Positions 1-6,247 of a stretch of 10,991 nucleotides of DNA are shown piece after piece. The notes under the pieces were generated by a model. The model saw only the letters and a program-made list of their open reading frames with translations, was not told the DNA's origin and ran no database searches. Origin of the DNA: Methanoregula sp. (GTDB taxonomy: Archaea; Halobacteriota; Methanomicrobia; Methanomicrobiales; Methanospirillaceae); NCBI GenBank assembly GCA_030653335.1, contig JAURZP010000333.1, positions 1-10,991 on the forward strand. Direction: 5' to 3'. The translations under genes were made by a program, and so were the position numbers. Numbering within the stretch: the stretch's first letter is position 1; each line of letters starts with the position of its first letter.

Positions 1-596
1 GGACGTTCCTTTTCCACCTCATCCTCAACATACTCCTCACCGCCAAGGATCCTGGCCAGACAACAACCGGGAGTGCGACAGTGGGGGCCCGGAAACACTT
101 CATAACACTTCCTGCCTGCTGCATCCTCCCTGCGTGTGCCCGCCAGTTTCAGGAACGTATCGTTCATAAGAAGAATGTTGAAATCCCTGTCAACCACCCG
201 CATACCGTCAGCGGCTGTCTGGAATATCTGGTCCAGTTCTGTATGACTGTCTCTGACCCCCTTCTCTGCTCTGGCAATCCGCTCACACAAAAGGGCAACG
301 ATAATGGAGATGATGATCAGGGAACCTGCCCGGAAATATTCGTCCCCCATCAGTGTCTCCGCGCCAAAGAGGATATGTCCTGTAATCATTATCCCGGCTA
401 AAAAGACCGCCACCACGATACCTTTTCTTTTCCACCAGAATGATGCCAGAATAACCGGAATATACATGAAGTGGGTGAAAATAGTACAGATTCCAAGAAC
501 CAGATGGAACCAGACGGTCAGAAAGCAGCTAAAAGCAATAAGGGCTGCTATCACGATGATTTTTTGGTTTTCTTTAATTGAGATGATTTCTCTCAT
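1..596 (-). CDS. Membrane PAS sensor protein, N-terminal part (truncated by the window edge)
   Basis: An open frame runs from an ATG at 596 down through base 1 (198 codons, no stop), so only the N-terminus is present. Residues 12-35, 37-55, 59-78 and 91-108 are hydrophobic and look like four membrane helices, with THFMYIPVILASFWW in the second. This integral-membrane sensor type is frequent in archaeal and deltaproteobacterial kinases. A short helix leads to a PAS domain from about residue 118 (ELDQIFQTAADGMRVVDRDF). That PAS carries C164, C173, C178 and C179 in the segment KCYEVFPGPHCRTPGCC. The start has a GAGGAT ribosome site 7 nt upstream. The gene starts 24 bp after the preceding kinase stops, suggesting co-transcription. 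The output domain lies outside the window; a histidine kinase is likely but not seen. The frame is certain, the function inferred. Confidence 0.85.
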   Translation of the reverse strand, partial: MREIISIKENQKIIVIAALIAFSCFLTVWFHLVLGICTIFTHFMYIPVILASFWWKRKGIVVAVFLAGIMITGHILFGAETLMGDEYFRAGSLIIISIIVALLCERIARAEKGVRDSHTELDQIFQTAADGMRVVDRDFNILLMNDTFLKLAGTRREDAAGRKCYEVFPGPHCRTPGCCLARILGGEEYVEDEVEKER

Positions 597-603
597 ATTT
601 AAG

Positions 604-609
604 ATCCTC
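604..609 (-). promoter_or_regulatory. Ribosome binding site of the four-TM sensor gene
   Basis: On the minus strand GAGGAT lies 7 nt before the ATG at 596. This supports that start and fits translation from an operon mRNA, because the site sits in the 24-bp gap behind the upstream kinase gene. Confidence 0.6.
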
Positions 610-620
610 GCACACGTTCT

Positions 621-2141
621 TCATTCCTTTTCCTTCACTACAATCGTAAACGCCGTCCCCGCCGTCCGGTCGAGTTCAATGGATCCGTCCAGTTGTTCCA
701 CCAGCGAGATTACGAGGCGGAGCCCGAGCGACCCGGTGTTGCGCCAGTCAAAGTCCTGCGGGATACCCATGCCTGTGTCCTTAATAATTATGGTCAGTGA
801 ATGGTCCTGTCTGCTGATTGCGACGGAGATCTCCCCGTTTCTGCCATTGGAAAATGCATGTTTTAATGAATTGGAGATCAGTTCATTGAGGATTAGCCCG
901 ACAGGGATTGCCGTGTTGAGATCGATAAAAACATCAGGAATATCTGTTGTAAACGTGATCTCTTTTTTTGGTATTGCATAAAACTGGAACAGGCTGGCGC
1001 CAAGGAATCTCACGTATTCATCAAGGCCGATTTTTGCAATATTCCCTGACCGGTACAGTTTTTCGTGAACGAGTGCCATTGCCTGGATACGGTTCCGGCT
1101 TTCACGAATCGCAGTCAGGGTTTTTTCATCAGTGATATACCGGGACTGGAGGGTCAGCAGGCTGATAAGTATCTGGAGATTATTGTTTACCCGGTGATGG
1201 ATCTCACGGAGCAGGACTTCTTTTTCCTCCAGAGATGCGTTAATCTGCTCTGTACGTTCCTTGATCCGCCGTTCAAGTTCTTCATTAAACCGTTTCAATT
1301 TTTCTTCCGCTTGCTTGCGCTCGGTGATGTCCCTGTTGCTTACGCGCCTTCCGGAATGTTTCCCATCTGGTCCTGTGATCTGCTGACAGGTATGAGCGAT
1401 CCAGCGTACTGTACCATCGCGACGTATGATCCTGAAATCAACTGACAGGGGGGTTTGGGGATGACCCCATGCATAGCTGTTGTGTTCCACGACAAACGTT
1501 CGATCATCGGGATGGATAATCTCCAAGAGCAGTTGCGGATCTACAAGGAATTCCTGTTGTGTATAGCCGGTGAGGCATTCACACGATGGGGAGATATAGA
1601 TGAGGCTCTTATCCGGTCCCTGCCAGTATTCCCAGTCATAGGTGAAGTCCGCCATGGCATGGAACTTTTCTTCACTTTGCCTGAGCGCCTGCTCTTTTTT
1701 ACTGAGTTCGTCATAATTCCGGTGCAGCTCCTCCCCAGTCACCGTGATCTCCTCATAGGCCGTCTCGAGATCTTGTTGTTTCTTTAACAGCGCCTCCTCC
1801 ACTCGCTTGCGTTTGGCGATTTCCTGCCGGAGGTTTTCATTGATCTCCGTCAGCTCGGCGGTGCGCATTGCCACCAGTTCCTGAAGATGATCGTGGTATT
1901 TTATCAGTTCCTCTTGTGCATGTTTCTGCCCGTTGAACAGAATCTGGGCAGAAATACTGAATGTGATGATAATGGCAAAGGTCAGTGTCCGCATCCAGAG
2001 TTCATGCGTGCCCGGCGAAAACATCTGCTGGATAAAAGTGCTATCGCCGAATACAACGACATGGATGGCGGATTCGAGAATCCACCATGCTAATGCGATT
2101 CCTAATCCCATCAGGACGATTTTATTATCCCGTAATGCCAT
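621..2141 (-). CDS. Membrane-anchored PAS sensor histidine kinase, HisKA_2 type
   Basis: This 506-residue sensor kinase autophosphorylates on histidine in response to an unknown signal and should pass the phosphate to a receiver domain. Two hydrophobic segments (about 7-30 and 50-70) flank a short extracytoplasmic loop. A long coiled coil (about 72-155) follows, then one PAS domain (about 157-275, ending GRRVSNRDITERKQAEE), then a second coiled coil. The H-box is LREIHHRVNNNLQIL with H315/H316, the signature of the HisKA_2 family. The ATPase part has the N-box LNELISNSLKHAF (N419, N424), a G1 box KDTGMGI (D455) and a G2-like TGSLGL (470-474). All catalytic elements look intact. The start is supported by GGTG (2147-2150) 5 nt upstream. 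The next gene on the same strand follows after 24 bp. There is no dedicated response regulator beside it; the nearest receiver is the N-terminus of the 1176-residue kinase upstream. Confidence 0.93.
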   Translation of the reverse strand: MALRDNKIVLMGLGIALAWWILESAIHVVVFGDSTFIQQMFSPGTHELWMRTLTFAIIITFSISAQILFNGQKHAQEELIKYHDHLQELVAMRTAELTEINENLRQEIAKRKRVEEALLKKQQDLETAYEEITVTGEELHRNYDELSKKEQALRQSEEKFHAMADFTYDWEYWQGPDKSLIYISPSCECLTGYTQQEFLVDPQLLLEIIHPDDRTFVVEHNSYAWGHPQTPLSVDFRIIRRDGTVRWIAHTCQQITGPDGKHSGRRVSNRDITERKQAEEKLKRFNEELERRIKERTEQINASLEEKEVLLREIHHRVNNNLQILISLLTLQSRYITDEKTLTAIRESRNRIQAMALVHEKLYRSGNIAKIGLDEYVRFLGASLFQFYAIPKKEITFTTDIPDVFIDLNTAIPVGLILNELISNSLKHAFSNGRNGEISVAISRQDHSLTIIIKDTGMGIPQDFDWRNTGSLGLRLVISLVEQLDGSIELDRTAGTAFTIVVKEKE

Positions 2142-2199
2142 GAAAGCACCATCCGCTCATATAATCCTGCCCACCCCGCCCGGACACCGGGACAGCATG

Positions 2200-2220
2200 C
2201 CCGTTGCCGGACGGGTTTTT
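2200..2220. repeat. GC-rich hairpin with adjacent T5
   Basis: CCCGT (2200-2204) and ACGGG (2211-2215) pair around TGCCGG, and five T follow on the plus strand. It resembles an intrinsic terminator reading rightwards, but no rightward gene ends here. In the leftward transcript it would be a leader hairpin about 60 nt before the ATG at 2141. Its role is unknown. Confidence 0.35.
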
Positions 2221-2280
2221 CACTAGTACGGGAATCATACAGGCATGTTGGGAGATTGGATAATTCGGGAACAAACGGGG

Positions 2281-2302
2281 ATGAAAGCCGGATGACTTTC
2301 AT
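2281..2302. repeat. Inverted repeat downstream of the REC/PAS kinase
   Basis: ATGAAAG (2281-2287) and CTTTCAT (2296-2302) form a perfect 7-bp stem around an 8-base loop. It lies 40-61 bases past the stop of the 1176-residue gene in its direction of reading. There is no U-run after it on that strand, so it may be a 3' end hairpin or processing site and not a classic terminator. Confidence 0.35.
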
Positions 2303-2342
2303 GCACGTTTGATGAAAAAGCCGGGACTTGTTCATGCCGGGT

Positions 2343-5300
2343 TCACCGTGCCCCGCTAAACCGGTACGCCCCATTCGGCACCGCGTTCTCGAACCGGGCG
2401 CCCGTACCGGGTTCTCCGGTTTCGGTGATGGTGATACCGGTTATTCCAAGAATCTCCCGGGAGAGGAAAAGCCCAAGGCCGGTATGGTGCCCGAATCCCC
2501 GGGCAAACAGGTGCTTCTTATCCTCCGCACTGATTCCCACCCCGTCATCTTCGCAGACGATGACCCGATCCCGGTCAGATTCTTTGGAGAAGATGCGAAT
2601 GGTTGTCATCCTGTCTCCCCCATACCGGAGTGCGTTATCGATCAGGTTGTAGAACACTCTCTCGAACAGCGGGTCGGCAAACACTTCAAGGCCGGGACAG
2701 TCCGCATCGATACGGATATCCCGCATCGGGAGTCCTTTGACTGCTTTACCGACCACCATGTTCACGTTCTGCCATGCCGGGGCATTCACACCCATGTCCT
2801 GATAGTCCCGCGTAAAGGTGATCTGGTACTCGATCATCTCCGCGATCTGCTCTTCTTTCCTGATGAAGTCGGACAGTACAGGATCGCTGACATTCTCACG
2901 CGAAAGTTCGAGATAGCCCTTGAGCGCGGTAAGCTGGTTCAGGATGTCATGCCGGGTAATACCCGACAGGAGATTCAGTTTCCTGCTGGCGAGGGCAAGG
3001 GAGTCTTCCATTCGTTTGCTTTCGGTGATGTCCCGTATGGTGTGGACTGAACTGACGAGCATTCGTCTCTCGTCCAGGACCGGGTCGGTAGTAACAAAAA
3101 ACCAGCGATCGCCGATTTTCAGTTCCATTGTCTCCCGCTTCAGCGTTTCCCGCATCCGGACAAGCGGGCAGCCGGGAATCGGTTTCTGTGTGCCATGCAC
3201 GATCTCCCAGCAGTGCCGCCCGACAAGTTCATCGGGACTTTTCACGCCATAGATCTCCTGCATCGTGCGGTTGCACTGTACTATCCGCTGTTCTGCGTCC
3301 AAGAGGCAGATGGCGTCCTGTGTCGAGTCGAACGTGGTCTGCCATCGGAGTGCTGCGTTGTGGAGCGCGCCCTCTGCCCGTTTGCGTTCGGTGATATCGA
3401 TCAGGTTTTCGATAAAATACTCATGACCGGAAATGACCTTTGGAGTTACGGACTTGAGGATCGGCACCTGCTCTCCTTTTGCAGTGAGCAATATACGCTC
3501 AGAGAGATCGATTGTCTGCTTCAAATCGCTTATCGGGCATTTCCCCACATCTGCCGGACAGATATACTTATGGCATACGTGGCCGATGATCTCCTCTCTG
3601 GGTGCGCCGATCATCCTGATGGCAACAGAATTTGCGTTAACGATGGTATGCGTTTTCGAATCGATTATCACAAGGGCACTCTGAAGAGATTCGAGGATCG
3701 CCTTCAGATTGTTCTCGCTCGCCCTGACCATCTGCTCTTTTTTACCGAGTTCATCAAAGCTCTGCCGTAGTTCTTCATCACCTGCGATCAGTTGTTCATA
3801 TGCCGCATGGAGTTCCGTGTTCTTCAGCTTCAATGCCTCTTCCGCCCGTTTGTGTTCGGTGATGTTGATCATTGCGTGAACGACACCGGCAACCGAACCA
3901 TTCTCATCCATCACCGGATTGCACCTCACGAGGAATAACCTCCCGTCGGGAAGCGTGACCTCCTTCTCAGAAATATCCCCGATCTTTATGGATATACATA
4001 CGGGGCAATCGGGGCAGCGCTCGTTTCTGTTCTGGATCACCTCGTAACAGCGTTTTCTCCTGACTTCGTCAGGGTGTATGCCAAATTCCCTTGTGACCTC
4101 ATCGTTTGCCCAGAGAATTTTCAATGATGGATCGAGATACTCGACCACCACACCGCGCAGGTCCCGGAGGACGGCCGCCATCTCGCGATCCTTTCTCTTC
4201 AGATTCTCCTGTGCTTGTTTTAATTCGGTGATGTCAACGAGGACTCCTCGTATTCCCGCCGGCGTATTCTGATGAAGAATTGCATCGGCGTAAATGATAA
4301 CAGGGAACGTGGTCCCGTCTTTTCTGATTGCGGTATACTCAACGCCTCCTAGGGATTCCCCGCTTAAGACTCTCTGGGTATTTTCCCTGACCCGGTCACG
4401 ATCCCCGGAGACAAAACCCTGAATGGCATCTATCCCTCTTTCCAGATCCTCATCGGTAATGCCAAACGTTTTTAATCCGGTCTTATTGATGGATGCAATG
4501 AAACCCCGTTCATCAAGTTCAAAAACCGTCTGCGGCAATAACTCAACCAAATCCCGGTATTTTCTCTCGCTCTCGCACAGCGCCTGCTCTTTTTTACTGA
4601 GTTCATTGTAGTTCTGCCGCAGCTCCTCTTCGGTTGCGGTCAGTTGTTCATATGCCGCATGGAGTTCGGTGTTCGTCTGCTTCAATGCCTCTTCCGCCCG
4701 TTTCCTCTCGGTAATGTCCATCAGCGAGGCGACCGATTTTTTCGTGCCCGGAATGACATCGATGGTAAGGAAGATGTGACGGATATCGCCGGATTTTGTG
4801 ACGAACCGGAACTCGTAATGCTTCAGGGCGGCTTCCAATCTCTCCCTTCGCAGACGATGCTGGGCAAGCATCCGGTCCAGATCTTCTTTCACCACAAATT
4901 CCGTCCAGCTTTTCTTTCCCTCGATTTCCTGCCGTGGATACCCTGAGAGGCGTTCGAACTCCTCATTGGCAAGGCTTATTACGGTATTTTCTTCAATAAG
5001 GACGGTTGCTGTTCCGGTATTTTCAAATATTGTCCTGTAACGTTCTTCGGCGTTACGTACTTCATCCTGCACCTGTTTGAGTTCGGTGATGTCACGTATG
5101 GATTCAATGGCACCGGCAACATTGCCTTTGTTGTCATAGAGCGGTGCTGCTGTGAAGCTAATGTACGCACCTTTCCCATCATTCAGCCTCGGGATAAAAT
5201 TTTCTGAAATCAGTTTGTCATCCTGTTTCATAATCAGAGGATACATTTTATTAATCTCTTTATCTTCGTTTAATACAAGGTTTACAAGGATCGGTCTCCT

Positions 5301-5873
5301 CTCGCCATAGAACGGGATTGCATAGGAATAATTCCCGGTTCCCAGGATATCCCCCGCTTTTATCCCGGTCATCTCTTCTATCGACCGGTTCCATACAATC
5401 ACCTTGCCTTGATCATCGATTGCAAATGTCGCATCCGGCAGGAAATTTACAATATCATTTATCCGCTGCTGTGATTCTTCAAGCTGGCACTCCGTCTGTT
5501 TTTTATTGATAGCCACGGTGACTTTATGCTCGAGTTCAACAAACTGGGAAGTCGGGTCTCCCCCTTTCTGGATATAGAAATCGGCACCGTTGTTTAATGC
5601 TTCAATAACAACTTCTTCTCTTCCCCGCCCGGTAAAAAGAATAAACGGGAGGCATTCATAGTGAGTGCGGACATACTTGAGAAACGCGATCCCGTCCATA
5701 TCGGGCATCTGGTAATCCGAGATGATGCTGTCATAGTGCCGTGATTGCAGCTTTGTTATCGCTTTTGCTGCTGATACCGCCGTATCCACCGTGAAATTCC
5801 TTGACCGTTCAAGATACAATTTCCCGAGTTCGAGAAGTACCGGTTCATCATCCACATATAGAATTAAAGTCAT
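2343..5873 (-). CDS. Receiver + six-PAS sensor histidine kinase (REC-PAS6-HK)
   Basis: This 1176-residue soluble kinase has no membrane segment or signal peptide. Residues 1-120 are a receiver domain with acidic pair D8/D9, phospho-acceptor D53 (SDYQMPDMDG), T81 and K103, all intact. Six PAS domains follow at roughly 133-265, 272-390, 436-552, 563-674, 720-830 and 838-955, joined by coiled-coil linkers. PAS1 has a long insert with AIPFYGERRP. PAS4, 5 and 6 carry cysteines (C609/C620/C623/C626; C767/C772/C779; C888/C902). The kinase has the H-box ITRHDILNQL (H975), N-box NLIDNA (N1076, N1080), G1 box EDDGVGI (D1109/D1110) and G2 box TGLGLFL. A receiver at the N-terminus means the protein can accept phosphate from another kinase and possibly tune its own activity. 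The start is chosen because MTLILYVDDE is the usual receiver opening; only a GGTG 2 nt before the ATG is visible, a poor ribosome site. The signal is unknown; redox or gas sensing through PAS ligands is a guess. Confidence 0.95.
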   Translation of the reverse strand: MTLILYVDDEPVLLELGKLYLERSRNFTVDTAVSAAKAITKLQSRHYDSIISDYQMPDMDGIAFLKYVRTHYECLPFILFTGRGREEVVIEALNNGADFYIQKGGDPTSQFVELEHKVTVAINKKQTECQLEESQQRINDIVNFLPDATFAIDDQGKVIVWNRSIEEMTGIKAGDILGTGNYSYAIPFYGERRPILVNLVLNEDKEINKMYPLIMKQDDKLISENFIPRLNDGKGAYISFTAAPLYDNKGNVAGAIESIRDITELKQVQDEVRNAEERYRTIFENTGTATVLIEENTVISLANEEFERLSGYPRQEIEGKKSWTEFVVKEDLDRMLAQHRLRRERLEAALKHYEFRFVTKSGDIRHIFLTIDVIPGTKKSVASLMDITERKRAEEALKQTNTELHAAYEQLTATEEELRQNYNELSKKEQALCESERKYRDLVELLPQTVFELDERGFIASINKTGLKTFGITDEDLERGIDAIQGFVSGDRDRVRENTQRVLSGESLGGVEYTAIRKDGTTFPVIIYADAILHQNTPAGIRGVLVDITELKQAQENLKRKDREMAAVLRDLRGVVVEYLDPSLKILWANDEVTREFGIHPDEVRRKRCYEVIQNRNERCPDCPVCISIKIGDISEKEVTLPDGRLFLVRCNPVMDENGSVAGVVHAMINITEHKRAEEALKLKNTELHAAYEQLIAGDEELRQSFDELGKKEQMVRASENNLKAILESLQSALVIIDSKTHTIVNANSVAIRMIGAPREEIIGHVCHKYICPADVGKCPISDLKQTIDLSERILLTAKGEQVPILKSVTPKVISGHEYFIENLIDITERKRAEGALHNAALRWQTTFDSTQDAICLLDAEQRIVQCNRTMQEIYGVKSPDELVGRHCWEIVHGTQKPIPGCPLVRMRETLKRETMELKIGDRWFFVTTDPVLDERRMLVSSVHTIRDITESKRMEDSLALASRKLNLLSGITRHDILNQLTALKGYLELSRENVSDPVLSDFIRKEEQIAEMIEYQITFTRDYQDMGVNAPAWQNVNMVVGKAVKGLPMRDIRIDADCPGLEVFADPLFERVFYNLIDNALRYGGDRMTTIRIFSKESDRDRVIVCEDDGVGISAEDKKHLFARGFGHHTGLGLFLSREILGITGITITETGEPGTGARFENAVPNGAYRFSGAR
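3789..3851 (-). repeat. 63-bp intragenic direct repeat, copy 2 (linker codons 675-695)
   Basis: This segment encodes KRAEEALKLKNTELHAAYEQ plus one Leu, a coiled-coil linker between PAS4 and PAS5 of the 1176-residue kinase. It matches 4641-4703 at 60 of 63 bases by eye, while the PAS domains around the two copies are clearly different from one another. Synonymous positions are conserved too, which points to recent duplication or gene conversion of the linker. Confidence 0.85.
4641..4703 (-). repeat. 63-bp intragenic direct repeat, copy 1 (linker codons 391-411)
   Basis: Partner of 3789-3851. It encodes KRAEEALKQTNTELHAAYEQ plus one Leu, between PAS2 and PAS3. The two copies lie 852 bp (284 codons) apart, in frame, so recombination between them would remove two PAS domains without breaking the frame. 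Confidence 0.85.
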
Positions 5874-6075
5874 CGCACCACACGTTATAGAGTAATGATA
5901 ATCTCATACAACCTGACCGATATTTCCGGCAGCTCATTCCTTCATGGTTTTATGAACACTTCTACGAGAATTGCTTGCTGATTTTTGTATTTCACCAATA
6001 TACTACCTGTCGGGAGATGAGTCAGGTGTCTGAAATCTATGCAATTACCAGCATCAAGACAGGACGATGGAGATC

Positions 6076-6105
6076 GGATCCGGATCCTGACAGGACTCCG
6101 GACCC
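6076..6105. repeat. Palindrome GGATCCGGATCC with nearby repeat
   Basis: GGATCCGGATCC (6076-6087) is a perfect 12-bp palindrome. Its right half overlaps TCCTGACAGGA (6085-6095, 5-bp arms around A). TCCGGATCC (6079-6087) recurs as TCCGGACCC (6097-6105) 18 bp on. The stacked symmetry resembles an operator, and it sits near the middle of the divergent region. Function is unproven. Confidence 0.4.
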
Positions 6106-6214
6106 AAACAGGGGGTTTTATTCTCCATCAAATCCATGAATAAATTAACATTAGCCGTATTTAGCAAAATCGCAAAGTATTATCGTCAGCATTATTGCAT
6201 GCATTGAAACTGGT

Positions 6215-6226
6215 TAAAAATAAATA
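6215..6226 (+). promoter_or_regulatory. Archaeal TATA box for the winged-helix/PAS gene (probably leaderless)
   Basis: TAAAAATAAATA is a good match to an archaeal TATA element in an AT-rich context. Its centre is about 26-28 bp before the ATG at 6248, the normal distance from TATA box to transcription start. Transcription should therefore begin at or within a few bases of the start codon. No Shine-Dalgarno sequence precedes that ATG, which fits a leaderless mRNA. Confidence 0.6.
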
Positions 6227-6247
6227 GGTTTTATTGGTTATTCATGC

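Larger units (their letters stand above)
2142..2342. other. Intergenic spacer between two minus-strand kinase genes
   Basis: This 201-bp stretch separates the stop of the REC/PAS kinase from the ATG of the two-TM kinase. I see no gene in it. It holds a 7-bp inverted repeat (2281-2302) just past the upstream stop and a GC-rich hairpin (2200-2215) with a T5 run on its plus-strand side. No well-placed archaeal TATA box was found, so whether the 506-residue kinase has its own promoter here or is read through is open. Confidence 0.6.
5874..6247. promoter_or_regulatory. Divergent intergenic region between the two large sensor genes
   Basis: These 374 bp lie between the divergent starts of the 1176- and 1065-residue sensors and must hold both promoters. 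The right end is AT-rich with a good TATA element (6215-6226). The left end has only weak candidates for the leftward gene, such as GATTATCAT about 27 bp before its ATG and GAAATATC about 50 bp before it. In between are several small symmetric elements: TTCAT/ATGAA (5941-5956), the GGATCC palindrome and related repeat (6076-6105), TCCTGACAGGA (6085-6095) and TGCATGCA (6196-6203). No protein gene of credible length is visible. The winged-helix N-terminus of the rightward protein makes autoregulation here plausible. Confidence 0.6.

Noticed and set aside
304..981. 225-codon plus-strand open frame spanning the gap between two minus-strand genes
   Set aside because: It is antisense to both the four-TM sensor and the HisKA_2 ATPase domain, which are unambiguous; no ribosome site or family resemblance.
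2158..2165. ATTATATG as TATA box of the 506-residue kinase
   Set aside because: Its centre is only about 20 bp before the ATG, which would put transcription start inside the coding region.
2200..2220. Rightward intrinsic terminator
   Set aside because: Stem and T5 fit by shape, but no plus-strand gene ends upstream of it; kept only as a hairpin of unknown role.
2328..3050. 240-codon plus-strand open frame opposite the REC/PAS kinase
   Set aside because: It lies antisense to the kinase catalytic domain, has no recognisable domain, and its composition follows the reverse complement of a clear gene. It is a shadow frame.
5883..5892. CTCTATAACG as TATA box of the 1176-residue kinase
   Set aside because: Centre only about 15 bp before the ATG, too close for an archaeal promoter of this start.
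6067..6090. Seven-codon micro-ORF (MEIGSGS) over the GGATCC palindrome
   Set aside because: Far upstream of a gene whose mRNA probably starts at its ATG, so it would not be in the leader; no good ribosome site.
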